From: Saposhnikovia divaricata
Taxonomy: Eukaryota > Streptophyta > Magnoliopsida > Apiales > Apiaceae
Assembly: GCA_036435485.1 (NCBI GenBank)
Contig: CM071598.1
Coordinates: 143,820,148-143,884,147 of the forward strand
Length of the DNA: 64,000 nucleotides
Direction: 5' to 3'
A program made the translations under genes and the position numbers. Every line of letters starts with the position of its first letter. Position 1 is the first letter of the stretch. This document shows positions 1-13,603 of this stretch, in pieces. The notes under the pieces are model-generated. The model worked only from the letters and a program-made list of their open reading frames with translations. It was not told the DNA's origin and made no database searches.

Positions 1-2064
1 GGTGATTGGTTTGGAGTGATTGTAAAATGGAAACGACCGAGTTATAGCTGTCGTAATGTCGAATTTTGTAAACCCTTGAAAACAGTTAAGACCCAAGAAC
101 ATAAAACTATTTTTAGAATCACCACTGCATATGGTTGTAAAGATATTGTTGTCTCGTTTATTTTGCCGCAAGAACCGCATTAAAAAAGTTTACGGTTTAG
201 GAGTTATGACCATTTTAGTGAAAGTTGTTCGAGGGATGAAACTGCAGAAATGTACCTACTTTGAGGATATAAATGAGACCCTTAAGAGTCGATTTAAAAT
301 ATGAAATTTTGAGTATAAATACTAAGGTCAGTTAGTTAAGTATGCGCGATGGTTTCGAGTTAAAAAGATTATTTTCCAATTTTATAAAAATGCGTAAACC
401 GAAGTTGCGCAAGTGAAAACCCCTAAGAACACGACTTAGAAACCAAACTTATAAGTGTTTAAGTATAACTTGAATTTGAGGAACGATTTCGGACTAAACT
501 TATGACTTAAGTGGTTGTCGACTAACATAGACTTAGTGCGAGTCTAGAGGGACCCCTTAGTGCCTTGTTTCTGATTGGCTTAAGTGTCTGAGCGTTGAGT
601 AATAAGTGGATCGTATAGGGGATTAATCGCGTGTTTTCTTGACTTGTTTAGATTATCGGATTCCGCTACTAGCCCCTGCTACATCAGGAGTACCAGGCAA
701 GTTTACTAATTCGTACTCTATCATTCAGAGTATTTATATTTTTTTAAATGCATAAGTATGCTAATTAAGTTTTCAAAACACAAATGCAAGTATTCTATCT
801 AGTTGTTTATACCGGATTTTATTCATGCAATTTACATGCATATATATTATTGTTTGTTATCCGGATATTTTTATTCGTGTTGTTCAAATTTATTTCATGA
901 GTTGGTCCATATTGTTGGGACGTTTAGTGAGTTACTTCATTCGTACTCGTAGAGGAGGTGATAGAGATATGTTGAGTAATATCTTCATACTATATATGAT
1001 TTGATATATAAGAGTTGAGATGTATATATATAGAGTATGTTAAGAATATTGATATGGGTCATCTCATTTCAAACCCATGATCAGAACAGTTCTTCATAAA
1101 TATTTCCTCTACTCATTCGAGAGGAAAACCAATTATTGGAGGTGTTTATCGTTCATTGTTTCTAAACGATATTGGAGTAATAATTTATTGGGAAGTAAAT
1201 AAAGGTGCACGTGTTATTTTACCGTGACGCCTAAGCGATTTCTTGTTGAAGGTGATCGATAAATCCGACACCTTATATTCTGGACTAGAGATGGCAAAAA
1301 GTGACCGGAGTAACGCACCGGCCCAAACTGAGAAGTATTTAGGGTGATGGTCCGAGCAAGTCGGCTCATCCTTCTGAGAAGTATTTAGGGTGGTTCGAGA
1401 CGTTTACCATCCTTTCTATTGATTGAAAATGAGATGTGACAATGGACTGATCATCCATTACTTGAGAAGGCGTTTCGGGAAGAAGTCCAAATCAAATTGA
1501 GTAGTTCCGAGAAGTTATTGAATTATATTCGAGTAGTACTTTAAGAAGTTGTTGAGATATATTTATTCCTTCAGGTGAGTAGTATTCCAAGATTGATAAA
1601 AACTTCCGAGTTGATTTCTTTTCATAGGTATATATATATATATATATCATTATAAGTGGAGAAGTTTCTTTTTATAAAGTGGTAAAAAAACATATTTTTG
1701 AGCGAGTTATTGTTGTATTATATGATATATTTATACTTGCTGGGCATTCTTTGGCTCATTCTTGCTATTTAAATATTACTAAACAGAGGCAATCAGAGCT
1801 GGCACTAGTACGACGAATCGTGATAAAGGGAAAGAGAAAGGTGATTGATTCAGCGTGTTAGCCTTATATTATCTGAGGAGGTGGCAAGCTGGGAAGATGT
1901 TTGTAAAATGTTTAATTATCTAGTACTTTGGAGTTGTAATAGTATTTCAGAGATTTTGGGAAGTGAATTTGAGATGTAATAACTTTTGGATTACGGAATA
2001 CTTGTTCTAAGACTATAACCCGTTGAGTAATTGTGGAGTTTATTACGAATATTGTTGTAAATTA
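1..2064. other. Gene-free region, possible old LTR remnant
   Basis: I see no credible coding region; the only open frames are about 60 codons with no family resemblance. The stretch is moderately AT-rich and contains a short direct duplication around 1330-1392 (two copies of GAGAAGTATTTAGGGTG). The texture resembles the long LTR of a gypsy element, but I could not match it to any LTR in this window and found no primer-binding site or polypurine tract at its edges. It ends exactly where the Sirevirus A 5' LTR starts. Confidence 0.4.
1629..1648. repeat. (TA)n microsatellite
   Basis: A run of about ten TA dinucleotides in non-coding DNA. Confidence 0.8.
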
Positions 2065-2805
2065 TGTTAGGAATAATTCATAAGTTGTGATGTTGAGAAT
2101 AGAATTTTGCTTATACTTCTTGTAAATCCTGATCTTATAAAGGATTTAGTACTTTGTATAGGATATATGTGCTAGACAGTAATCTGTAGAGTTTAGTCAG
2201 GAACAGCAGTGCATCAAGGACTACATGTCAGGAACTGAGATCAAATCCTGATACGCCAAGTCAAATACTGATGGATGTCGAATCCTAATGCAAGGTGGAA
2301 TCTTGATATCAGTCGTGTTGCTGATGATGTCATTATGGATGCTACAGAAACTGGCAAGTGCTATAAAACAGGATCGTTGTTTTGAAGAACAAGCAAGAAG
2401 ATATCATGAAGGAAAGAATTTTCTATTGATGGAAACTATCAACTGGACGGCAGACCATTGTCATGTATAGATCATTACTTTCTGTTATTAGTTGATAGGT
2501 AGCATTATAAATACTCTCTCTATATCATTGTAAAAGAGTGAATTGTGAATTTTAGAGTGCATATCGTGTGAAGCTCTATATAATGTCTGTATTCGAGAGT
2601 TCAAAACACACAGAGAGAGAGATTTGTATTGTTAGCAGCTACTAAAGGTATTGTACACCTTTGGTAGAGTTTGTATTTGATTTATTTAATACAAACAAAG
2701 TTTGATTCATTCGTTTGTTCTTGTTCATCTAATCAAGCAAAATTCAGGCACGATTATATAACTTGTATTCAACCCCCCCCCTTCTACAAGTTATTCGAGT
2801 TAACA
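2065..2805 (+). repeat. 5' LTR of Sirevirus A
   Basis: This 741-bp LTR starts TGTTAGGAATAATTC and ends GAGTTAACA, and matches 25923-26687 throughout. A TATA box is at 2506, followed by a GA-rich stretch and a run of nine C near the end. Copies of the ATCCTGAT/ATCAGGAT-type motif occur in its first half. A 60-codon frame at 2288 lies wholly inside the LTR and is not a gene. Confidence 0.93.
2506..2513 (+). promoter_or_regulatory. TATA box of Sirevirus A 5' LTR
   Basis: TATAAATA, conserved at the equivalent place in the 3' LTR (26373-26380). It probably defines the U3/R boundary about 30 bases downstream. Confidence 0.7.
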
Positions 2806-2806
2806 A

Positions 2807-2819
2807 TTGGTATCAGAGC
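2807..2819 (+). other. Primer-binding site, initiator Met tRNA
   Basis: TTGGTATCAGAGC lies one base after the LTR end. It is complementary to the 3' end of plant initiator methionine tRNA, the usual minus-strand primer of plant copia elements. Confidence 0.9.
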
Positions 2820-2854
2820 AGGTTGATTTCGAATAATCATAAAGATCTGCAATC

Positions 2855-5143
2855 ATGTCTGGTTACAAGGATGGTAATACTAAGATCCCTATGCTCAAGA
2901 GACACGAATATACTCTATGGGAAGTGAAGATGTTGCATTACCTGGAAGCAACAGATCTTGATTATCTTTACAGAATCAGAGATGGGCCTTTTGTTCCAAC
3001 AAGGCTTGTTCCTCAAGCAACTGTCGAAGGAAAAGTTGTTCCAGAACATACAGCAGAGAAGCCTAAATCTGAATGGACAGATAAGGAAAAGGAGAACGTT
3101 CTTAAGGATGCTAAAGTGAGAAACATACTATTCAACAGTCTTGATTCTGTTCCCACTAACTATGTTCTCTCTTGTAAAACTGCTAAGGAGATATGGGACA
3201 ATCTAAAGGTTCACTGTGAAGGAACAAAACCTGTCAGGAAGAATATGAGGACACTTCTCATACAACAGTATGAGTACTTTGAATCCAAGTCTGGTGAGTC
3301 ACTTACTGACACCTTTGATAGGTTTACTAAACTCATCAATGAGATGGCCATGCATGGTAAATATTATGACTTGGAGGATATGAATACTAAGTTCATGAAA
3401 GCTCTTCTTGATTTCTACAATGAGAAGATATCTGCAATTAAGGAAGCTAATGATCTGGATGAAACATCATTAGAAGCAGTTTATGGAAAATTGAGAGCTT
3501 ATGAACTTGACAGGCAGCAGAAAAAGAGCAGGAGTGAAGGAAAGATGAAAACTGTTGCACTCACTGCTCAATCTGAATCAAAGAAGCTTCCAGAAGAAAA
3601 GTCTGAATTTACTGAAAGAGACTTGAGGAAGAAGAAGAGCAAAGAAAGTTATGAGTCAGAGACTGCAGATATAGACTCTGAAGATAATGATTCTGAATCA
3701 GAGATGCAAGAACTCTTTGCTATGTTTGCTAAAGCTTTAAAGAAAGGAAGATTCAACAGGAGAAGATTTAGCAAAGGATCTTTTCAGAAGAAAGAGGAGA
3801 AGAGGAGTGACAAAGGCAAGAGTACAATTATCAAGCTTGATAAGGCCAAGATAAAGTGCTTTAACTGCAGTGAGCTTGGACACTTTGCTAGTGAGTGCAA
3901 GAAGCCTAGGAATTCAGGGAAGGGTAATGCACTCATGGTCACACAGAAGGATTGGGCAGACTCCAGTGATTCTGAAGATGAATTGGATTATGACAACATT
4001 GCATTGATGGTAAGTGCTTCAGACAAGCCTGGATCTCCAAAGAAAACTTCTTCATCTTCTGTTAATGTATCACTTCACTCTTTTGATTCATTTGATAGGT
4101 TAGATTCTGATGATATTAGATCTATTCATGTTGAGTTTAAGAATCTTATGACTAATTTCAAAATTCTTGCTAGTGAAAAAGATGAACTTAAGGCTAAGAA
4201 TGATGAATTAGTTAGTAGAAATAATTTTCTTGAATCTGAGTTAATTCAAATGGAAGAATACAGGTTAAGTTCTGATAAAGCTAAGCATGATTATGGTGTT
4301 ATCCTTGAGGCTTATGACTATGTCAGAAAAGAACTAGAGGAAGAGAGAGATATGATGATAACCATTAACACTTCTGGTAAAAAGACTCAAGAAATCATTG
4401 ACAATTAAATTCTTGGTAAAGTCTATGGCATAGGTTTTGGAAAGAATAAAAGTGAAAATTCTGTAGCTATTGTCTTGGATGATAGGAAAGAAGAAGCTAG
4501 CATATCCAAATCTGAAGGTAAGAAGATAGTTTCTGAATCTAAACATGTTAAATTTGTTGATTCTAAAGGTACCCCAGTTGTGCACAAAAGAATTAACAAT
4601 AGCAATTCAGATGAGAGAGTGTTAGAAAAACCTAAGAATGTCAACATAGGTTTTCTGTATAAGTCTCAGTTGAAACAGAGACTAGAAGGTATTTCAGAGT
4701 CTAGCAAGATCAGAAGAAATAGGAATGGAAAAGAAGGTATTAACAATGAGAATAATTACAAGAATGTACCTGATGCACCTAGGAAGAAATGCTATAAATG
4801 TGGAAATCATAATCATTTGGCCCTAGACTGCAATCAAAAACCTTCTTGGAAAACTGAGTCCAGATTCCCCAAGACTCAGAGAATTCAATACCAACCACAA
4901 GAACCCTGTTATCATTGTGGTAGTTTACTTCATTCCATTTATATGTGTAAGGAATATCATGAACTGTATTATGACTATTATTCTCTGAAATCTGAAACTC
5001 CTAGTCACAAACAGTTTGTGAAATCAAAGTCTAAGGTTGACTCTGCAACAGGTAAATCAAAAGCAAAATCTTCAAAGCCTGTTGGTTCCGAAGTTAGTAA
5101 GAAAGGATCCAATCAAAGTTGGGTCCTAAAAAATCATAACTAG
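2855..5143 (+). pseudogene. gag of Sirevirus A, interrupted by a stop
   Basis: This encodes the structural Gag protein that packages element RNA. It starts at an ATG 35 bases after the primer-binding site. The N-terminal half is a copia-type Gag domain (residues ~15-230), followed by an acidic/Ser-rich region, a CCHC knuckle (CFNCSELGHFASEC, near residue 334), and a coiled-coil stretch (~430-510). A TAA at 4406-4408 interrupts the frame; the same frame reopens to 5143 and holds two more Cys/His knuckles (CYKCGNHNHLALDC and CYHCGSLLHSIYMC). Sirevirus B has the same architecture uninterrupted in 743 residues, so I read the stop as a mutation. The frame ends at TAG 5141-5143, 11 bases before the pol frame's TTGCAG. 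Confidence 0.85.
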
Positions 5144-5160
5144 CTACTTTTTGTTTGCAG
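5144..5160 (+). other. gag/pol junction with splice-acceptor-like TTGCAG|G
   Basis: After the gag stop there is a T-rich run, CTACTTTTTGTTTGCAG, followed by GG and the pol frame. It looks like a plant 3' splice site. Sirevirus B has the same TTGCAG|GG at the same place, but its pol lies in a different frame relative to gag. Confidence 0.45.
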
Positions 5161-8100
5161 GGCACTGGAAAGAAGCATTCAATTATCTTGGACAGTGGAT
5201 GCTCTGGACATATGACTGGAAAGAAGTCCCTGCTTACAAAGTTTGAGAGGAAAGCTAGCCCAGTAATATCCTTTGGAGATGGCAACAAAGGAGAAACTCT
5301 GGGATATGGCTCAATTATTTTGGGGAATGTCATAATAGAAAACGTAGCACTGGTTGAAGGCTTGAAACACACACTTTTAAGCATAAGTCAACTGGGTGAT
5401 AAGGGTTACCAATCAATCTTTGACAGTGTAGGATGCAAAATCTTGAATATGAAGAATGGAGACATTGTTCTGACTGGTCTGAGACATGGTAACATATATG
5501 AAGCCAGCTTGAGTGACACATCTAAAGGAACTGTTAGATGTCTTTACAGCAAGGCATCAAATGATGAAAGCTGGAACTGGCACAAGAAGCTCTCACATCT
5601 CAATTTCAAGAAGCTTAATCAACTTGTTAAGCACCATCTGGTGAGAGGCCTACCTCAGGCAAATTATGTGCAAGATGGACTTTATAATGCTTGTCAGCTT
5701 GGAAAACAAAGAAGAACCACTTTCAAGAGCAAGACAGAAAATTCAATTACTGAACCATTTCACATGCTGCATCTTGATTTATTTGGTCCAGTAAATATTA
5801 TGTCTATCAGCAAGAAAAGACATGCTCTAGTTATAGTGGATGATTACACAAGGTTCACATGGGTATTCTTTCTACACAAAAAGGATGAAGCTCCTCAGCA
5901 AATCATTGAACTTGTCAAGAATATTCAAAATAGCTCTAAGTACAAGGTCAAAGTGCTCAGAAGTGACAATGGTACATAATTTAAGAATTCCACAATGGAG
6001 GAGTATTGTGCAGACAATGGAATTACTCAACAGTTTTCTGCACCTGGAACACCTCAGCAGAATGGTGTAGTAGAAAGAAAGAACAGAACTCTCATAGAGG
6101 CAGCAAGAACCATGCTTGCAGATGCAAAGCTTCCAACCTATTTCTGGGTAGAAGCTATCAACACTGCATGTTTCACTCAAAACTGTACCTTGGTAAATGC
6201 TCATGGTAAGACTCCCTATGAGATGATCAAAGGAAAGAAACCAAGTGCGAAATACTTTCACATCTTTGGATGCAAATGCTATGTCCTAAAAGTTCATCCA
6301 AAACAACTTGGAAAATTTGAAGCCAAATCGGATGAACCAATCTTTCTAGGATATTCAGCATCAAAGGCCTTCAAAGTATTCAATCTCAGAACTCACATTG
6401 TTATGGAATCAATTCATGTTGCATTTGATGATAAGAAGTTGGAAATTTTGAAAACTGATGAAAGCCATGACAATCTGGAATTTGAAAATCTTAAGCATTT
6501 TGAGATTCTCTCCAGTGATGATGAAGGTTCTCCAGAGGATATCCCTATTACTTTTCAAAGGAATGCTACTGTTGAGGGGGAGCAATTCAATCAAGGAGAA
6601 CACAGTACTGGTCAGGATCAGACTAATCTTTCAGAGTCTACTTCATCATGAACTGATCCTTCAGAGTCTAATGAAGGAAGATCAGAAGCTAGAAGCAGTA
6701 TTGAATCCACTGATTCTACTGATCAAGGGGGGGCTTTTGAAGGAAATGAACACTCTTCTACAAGAAATACCACTAACTTAGGGGGAGAGTCTAGCAGGAG
6801 CAATCTACCACCTGTTAGAAAATGGACAAGGGATCATACTGAGGATTTGATTATTGGTGATCTAAATAGTGGTGTTCGAACTAGAAGATCAATTCAAAAT
6901 GAATGCTTGTATAGTTGTTTTCTCTCAAAGAATGAACCTAAGAAGGTTGAAGAAGCCTTACAGGATCCTGATTGGGTAATAGCAATGCAGGAAGAATTGA
7001 ATGAGTGTTAGAGGAACAAAGTATGGAAACTGGTACCAAGACCTAAAGATAGATCTATTGTTGGTGCTAAATGGGTTTTCAGAAACAAGCTAGATGAATC
7101 TGGTATGATTGTAAGAAACAAAGCAAGACTGGTGGCCAAGGGTTATTCTCAGGAAGAACGAATTGACTATGATGAAACCTTTGCACCTGCAGCAAGATTG
7201 GAAGCAATCAGAATGTTTCTTGCATTTGTAGCTCATTCAAGATTCAAGGTATACCAGATGGATGTAAAGAGTGCTTTTCTTAATGGCAAGCTTGATGTGG
7301 AAGTGTATGTGGTGCAACCCCCTGGTTTTGTTGATCCAAAGTTTCCAAATCATGTCTACAAACTTGACAAGGCACTCTATGGACTAAAGCAGGCACCAAG
7401 AGCATGGTATGAGACTTTGTCTAAATTTCTTCTTCAAAATGGCTTCACAAGAGGTACAATTGACAAAACTCTATTCTTTAAAAAGATAAAAGGTGATTTG
7501 CTTTTAGTTCAAGTTTATGTTGATGATATTATATTTGGTTCTACTAATGAAAAGTTATGCGCTAAGTTTAGCAAGCTTATGCAGTCTAAGTATCAGATGA
7601 GCATGATGGATGAACTAAATTACTTTTTAGGCTTGCAGGTCAAACAGACTGAGACTGGTATTTTCATTAATCAGTCAAAGTATATCAAAGATCTTTTAAA
7701 AAGGTTTTACTTTCAAAATTGTGCAATTGCAAAGACACCCATGGCAACAGCCACCAAGCTAGACTCTGATCCTAAGGGAAAGAGTGTTGATAACACTAGC
7801 TATAGAGGCATGATAGGTTCACTGTTATATCTAACTACAAGTAGACCAGATATAATGTTCTCTACCTGTTTATGTGCAAGATTCCAAAGTGATCCTAAGG
7901 AATCTCATTTAATTGCTGTGAAGAGAATTTTTAGAAATCTCAAGGGAACTCCAAATCTTGGTTTGTGGTATCCAAGAGAATCGGATTTCTCCCTAATTGG
8001 CTATTTAGACTCTGATTATGCAGGGTGTAAAATAGACAGGAAAAGCACTACAAATGTCAATTTTTGGGAAACAGATTGATTTCTTGGGCAAGCAAGAAGC

Positions 8101-8452
8101 AGCAATCAGTTTCAACCTCAACTGCAGAAGCTGAATACATTGCAGCGGGCAGTTGTTGTGCTCAACTCCTTTGGATAAGAAATTAGTTGATGGATTATGG
8201 TATGACACTTAGTAATATTCCTATGTTTTGTGATAATACTAGTGCTACCAAAATTGCAGAAAATCCAGTTCAACATTCAAGGACTAAGCACATTGATGTC
8301 CGGTATCATTTTATTAGAGAACATATCGAAAATGGTACTATAGAACTTCATTTTGTTATTACTGACAAATAGCTTGCAGATATTCTAACTAAACCACTTG
8401 ATGAGGCTACATTCATTGGATTGGTTAGTGAGTTAGGAATGTTAAATTTTTA
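5155..8452 (+). pseudogene. pol of Sirevirus A (protease-integrase-RT-RNase H), degenerate
   Basis: This is a copia polyprotein. In order I see the protease motif LDSGCSGHMTG; the GAG-pre-integrase zinc region with HKKLSHLN; the integrase core (HLDLFGPV, RSDNGT, NGVVERKNRTL); a Ser/Glu-rich linker; RT (ARLVAKGYSQEE, MDVKSAFLNGKL, YVDDIIFGSTN); and RNase H (DSDYAGCKIDRKST, AEAEYIAAGS, FCDNTSATKI). It is dead: TAA at 5977-5979 beside the second integrase aspartate, TGA at 6649-6651, TAG at 7009-7011, a frame change near 8050-8080 in RNase H, and TAG at 8370-8372. No ATG precedes the protease motif in this frame, so translation must have entered from gag. Confidence 0.88.
6574..6790 (+). other. 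Three internal polypurine-like GGGGGAG/GGGGGGG motifs
   Basis: G-runs occur near 6576 (GAGGGGGAGC), 6726 (AAGGGGGGGC) and 6780 (TAGGGGGAGA), within the linker between integrase and RT. Sirevirus B has three at the same position. From memory, Sireviruses are known for multiplied polypurine tracts; a role in secondary plus-strand priming is inference. Confidence 0.5.
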
Positions 8453-8622
8453 GATCTTTAACATCTGCACAAGTAGCAAGGTATGTTGTTTCAGTTTATA
8501 GACTTGATATTTTGTCAGGATCTATAGTTGATTGTTAAATGCTTAAGCTGTAACATTTTATCTTTATAAATTTCAGTATGATAGACTTATTAATAAAATA
8601 TCAGGATCAGGATTGCTATCAG
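8453..8622 (+). other. 3' non-coding DNA of Sirevirus A, left of the chromovirus
   Basis: There is no ORF. Copies of TCAGGATC/ATCAGGAT-type motifs occur at about 8515 and 8600-8612. The region continues at 21021 after the inserted element. Confidence 0.6.
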
Positions 8623-11600
8623 TGTAACTCCCTGGCTTCCCAATACTATAAATATACTTTTATAACAAATTATCGAATTTAACTAGATAGAATATATTTT
8701 TAAAACAGAGAAATTTTGGAAAATTTCGGCATGAAGTATTCGTAATATGGACTATCCACCTGTAATTTGAAACCAAATCAATGCATTTCAACATGACCAC
8801 AATTTCAACTACTAAGAAATAATACTGCACATGTTCAACCAGTCCTATTTGATCAGGTGAACCATACCAAAATATCTTCCCGATCAGAGCAAGATCGGGG
8901 CATCACAATACTGGCTGAAAACATAACACTTGGTAACAAAATAATAAGAAATAAATACAGCTCCACTACTAACCCGGATCTCTATCAGGTAGTGGTATGA
9001 AACAAGCAACTACTAACTAAGTTACTACATTAAAATACAAAGTCTTTAATTCGAAAATACATACACTTCACAAATATAACTACAACTAACTAGAACTATT
9101 ACACAACTTTTAATTAACCCAAAAGTCCAACCTTCTAGCAGAATGCAACTAAGCTGCCTAAGGTCCACAACAGGATTCTTCTAGCTGGCTTCCTTCTCTT
9201 CTTTAACTGAAAAAGGGTTAGAAACAATAGCAAGGAGTGAGCCAAATGCTCAGCAAGTGATTAAAATAGGAATAGAGAATCCACAACTGTATGCTGAATA
9301 CAACAATATAAAGATGCCAAAGGATACTCAGAATACTCTAATTTTTAAACCACAATCTCAAGATAAGCCAGTATAGCAATAGAGTATTCTGTTCAACTCT
9401 TTCTAAAATCATCCTTTGAAACTTTCCTAAAATCTGATCATTTAAGGTCTAAAATCATCGATTCTCTTTTGAATAAACTTTCATTTTCAAAATCTTTAAA
9501 TTTGATTGGAGGTTTTTCCCGACTTCGGACAATACGGGTGATCAGCCACGTAAAGTCCCCAGCACGGACACTCGTTCCGTCTGGACATAAAATCATTTAA
9601 AACAAATCACCTTTCGATCCTTAAACTCACTGATAACAGATCAGCCCAGCTTAAGAAATTTTAAAACATTTATAATAAATAAACCATTTTGATTTGCAGT
9701 TATAATAATTCAAGGGTCAAGGAGACGCTCAGCAGTAATCGCATAAAGTTTTTAAGACAAGAATTCAAATATGTAAACAGGGAATTGTCAAGCACCTAAG
9801 AGTATTAGAGGGTTATGCAAAATACACATTTATTCAACTCAGGTAGGTTCCAGAAAAGCTGGAATAAAACATATGAAAAGGATCATAGGTTAGAAAAAGT
9901 CAAGTAATGATTAGGGTTTTCAAAATTAAGGTTTCAAGGATTATAAGTGAGATTTTTATTTGGTTGTTTTAGGAAAATAGACATACAGAAAGGTTTAGGT
10001 TGGAGCAAGGTATCAATTAAAATTTAGGGTTTACAATTGAACTTGAATTAGAGCAGCAATAGGGTACAGTAGTTTAATTGATTATTCAAAGGTGCAAGGG
10101 TTTAACATTAAGTCATATGAGCAAAGGTTAAGATATAAAAGTTACGCGATTACTTCGAAGAAATAATCAAGACACAATTGATTCAACAATAACTTAAAAA
10201 GAACAGCAGGATGTTACAAGAATGTGAACAACAATTCATAGGTAGTTTAAAGAATCCAAACGAAATCGCAAGGTTTAAATCACTTGCCTTAACAAGATGC
10301 TTTCACGCTAGCCATTTAGCTTAAAAGCCCTCAGCCTTTGCCTTTCCTTTATCCCTCACGCCTACGTCCTTCGAATCTACACACAAAATATACACTATTT
10401 TAGTATTCTATTCGATGCTTAATAATCATTACTACTAATCAACACTAACTACCCGTGCGAATAATCCCCCTAATTCTATTTATTTATTCATAATACATCA
10501 CTTTACAAACAATGACACATGCCTTGCCCTTTGACTAATAAGCACTTATCAAATAACCAAATAAATAATTATCGATCAAATAATATTCATAACAGCAATA
10601 CAATTGCATACATATATTCGAAAGAAATTTGAAATTTTTTTAGAAAATTTGACGGCAACCCTTTATATAGGGAACTGCTAGTCGAACAAAAATCGACTCA
10701 ATGCATCCACAATTTACATTCCATAAATTATCAAGTTATTTAAACCAATTTCATTCTAAACAATTAATTACTAAATAATTCAATTCATATCAATAATTTT
10801 TCGTCAATACATTCTCACAATTTAAGACACGAACAAAAGGATAATATAAATTGATAAAATACAATTTGGCTCAGAATAATCATCATTGCCAATTTTCTAT
10901 CGACTCAATTTTTTTCATATCACTGTCGATAGGGCAAAGTTTCGAGGGTGCCCTAATTTGGGTCTCCAACTCGAAACTCCGCACAATTAATTACAAAATA
11001 AATTAATAGTTCACATCACGAAATCAATTCAGTAATTAAATCATCACGGTTTCGAAAATTAATCACCCAAGTCAAACTATTATATCGTCGACTGGTAATA
11101 CAATTCTCAACCCTCATATTCGAAACATAACAGTCAGATTAATCGAACACATATGAAAAGAAAGAGATACTCCCAACAATCACCATCGATTGGAAAAGAG
11201 GGGAGGTACCAATCGTAAATTCTCGCACCCACAACCATACATATAAGCATAGTATACACACTTAATTCTGTAGAAGCAACCACAGTCGAAGCCCCCTAAC
11301 TGCAATCATAACATCACACCTTCGACCCACACACCCACACGATTTCAAACACACACACACACAGCTTATATATACATAAGCTATACACATATGCACATAA
11401 GCTCGAAGCCACACAAATAGAGTAATCGGATAGGAAGACAACAGGGGATATCACGGAGGGGAAGGGAGAGAGAGACCCACCCACTGCGAGAGAGGTTTTT
11501 GATCGATAGAGAAAGAGTTCGAGAGACTTGTAGAGATACAGGGGAAAGAAACCGAGAGATTGTAATTAGGGATTGAAAGTTTTGGGGGTTTTTAAGGATT

Positions 11601-12188
11601 AAATGGGGAAAGTTGTGTCAAATCTTTTTAAAACAAAACAATTCTAAATTTCTTTAAAACGATAATTCAATAATAAAATAAATAACAACTAACTGAAAAA
11701 TAGGTGAAATATTAAATTTTAAAATTTTAAAATAAAGAATATAAAATTACGATCACCCACATATTTTTAGAATATTTTCAGGATTAAAAACGAATTAAAT
11801 ATGGATTTTATAATATTAAATCCATAAAATGAAACAATAATTCATAAAATCATTTTAAAATCCTTAAAAATCAAAACAAATCCATATAATATTTTTAAAA
11901 CTCAAATAAACTAATGAAATTAATAATTCGAAAGATTTCATAATTTTTACTAATCCCGATGATTTTATAAAATTATCAAAAGATAAATAACTCATGTTTT
12001 AAGTAGAGTTTATTCCCCAAAATAAAAATAAGAATACGTAAACTTATCCAACACTTATAAATCATCAAATAAACCCACAAAACGAAATCACACATATTTC
12101 ATTTCCTCAAAAATAATCACGTCACATAATTCACATTTAATAATAAATAAATAATTATAAATATTACAGAAATTTCTAAGGCGTTATA
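8623..12188 (-). repeat. 3' LTR of the Tekay chromovirus
   Basis: This 3566-bp copy is nearly identical to 17270-21020 but lacks about 185 bp found there at ~18237-18421; its gap lies at ~9590. It reads TATAACGCC...GTTACA on the minus strand. No gene is seen in it; short frames in it are not conserved. Confidence 0.9.
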
Positions 12189-12201
12189 TCCTTCCCCCCT
12201 T
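12189..12201 (-). other. Polypurine tract of the chromovirus
   Basis: On the minus strand AAGGGGGGAAGGA directly precedes the 3' LTR, marking the plus-strand primer. Confidence 0.8.
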
Positions 12202-12228
12202 AAAAGGATTCTGTCCCCGGAATCTCAC

Positions 12229-13603
12229 CTAAGTAAATAAATGAGGATAGTTCTCTAGCATCTCGCTCTCAAGTTCCCAAGTTGATTCTTCAACTCTTGG
12301 GTTCCTCCACAAAACCTTTGCCAACTTAACTGTCTTATTCCTTAACTTCCTATCCATTCTGTCCTGAATTGCTACAGGCTGTTCTATATACGACAGATCC
12401 GGCTGTAACTCAATAGGCTCGTACTCGATCACATGACTCAAATCTGGATGATATTTCTTGAGCATTGACACGTGGAAGACATTGTGGATATGACTCATAT
12501 GTGAAGGTAGGGCTAACTCATACGCGACTTTTCCAACCCGTCTTAAGATCTCAAAAGGTCCTACGTATCTCGTACTGAGCTTTCCTTTTTTGCCAAACCT
12601 CGTAACTCCTTTCCAAGGTGAGACTTTCAACAACACTTTATCTCCTTCCTCGAAATTCAGATCTTTCCTGTCTTGATCTGCATACTTTGTCTGTTTTAAG
12701 CGGCTATCAACCTTTTCTGAATGATTTCGACCTTTTCCTTCGTTTGTTGCACTAGTTCTGATCCTAACACCTTACGCTCACCAACCTCATCCCAATATAC
12801 AGGAGATCTACATTTCCTTCCATATAAAGCTTCGTATGGCGGCATCCCAATACTAGCATGATAGCTGTTGTTGTAAGAGAATTCCACCAAAGGTAGGTGC
12901 TCGTCCCAACTTCCTTTAAAATCCAATGCACACGTTCGTAGCATATCTTCAATAGTTTGAATGGTTCGTTCACTCTGTCCGTCTGTCTGCGGATGATAGG
13001 CTGTACTCATCTTAAGCTCAGTTCCCAAGCATTCTTGAAATTGTTTCCAAAATCTGGAGTTGAAACGTGGATCTCGATCAGATACAATAGTTACTGGCAC
13101 ACCGTGACGCATAACCACTTCCTTCAAATACAGCTGTACCAACTTATCTAGTGAGAATCTTTCGTTGATTGGAAGAAAATGTGCAGACTTAGTCAAGCGG
13201 TCTATGATCACCCAAATAGCATCATGATTGGCTTTCGTTCTTGGTAATCCAACCACGAAATCCATAGCTAGATGCTCCCATTTCCACTCAGGAATATCTA
13301 ACGGCTGTAGTAGTCCACTGGGCCTCTGATGTTTGGCTTTGACTCTTTGACATGTGTAACACTTACGAACCCACTCTGCAATCTCTCTTTTCATATCAGG
13401 CCACCAGAAATGTTCCTTCAGGTCTTGGTACATCTTCGTACTCCCCGGATGAATTGAATATCTTGAACTGTGAGCATCCCGCAAAATCTCATTCTTTACT
13501 TCTGGCTCGTTGGGAATCTAAATCTTCGAAGAAAATCTTAAGATACCCCTATCATCCTTCTGAGTGCAAATCTCTTCACCTGTCAATGTATTCATATCTT
13601 GAT
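12229..13603 (-). pseudogene. Integrase and chromodomain part of chromovirus pol
   Basis: This is the C-terminal part of the gypsy polyprotein. The frame with the integrase zinc region (SIHPGSTKMY..., KCYTCQRVK) and catalytic core (MDFVVGLPRT, SDRDPRF, QTDGQSERTIQ) runs 13484-12696. It is separated from the upstream RT/RNase H frame by a frame change near 13620 and a TAG at 13518-13520, and from the last segment by a frame change near 12690. That segment (12636-12229) holds the GPFEILRRVG and HNVFHVSMLKKY integrase C-terminal motifs, then a chromodomain (VAIQDRMDRKLRNK..., VLWRNPRVEESTWELE). Chromodomains of this kind are thought to direct integration toward particular chromatin. Confidence 0.87.

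Noticed and set aside
1679..1861. 60-codon frame near the window start
   Set aside because: It begins at a non-ATG codon, is short, and has no recognisable features.
2288..2470. 60-codon frame in the Sirevirus A LTR
   Set aside because: It is inside U3 of the LTR and not preserved in the 3' LTR.
2807..2819. tRNA-like sequences at primer-binding sites
   Set aside because: Only the 3' complement of initiator tRNA is present; there is no cloverleaf, so no tRNA gene.
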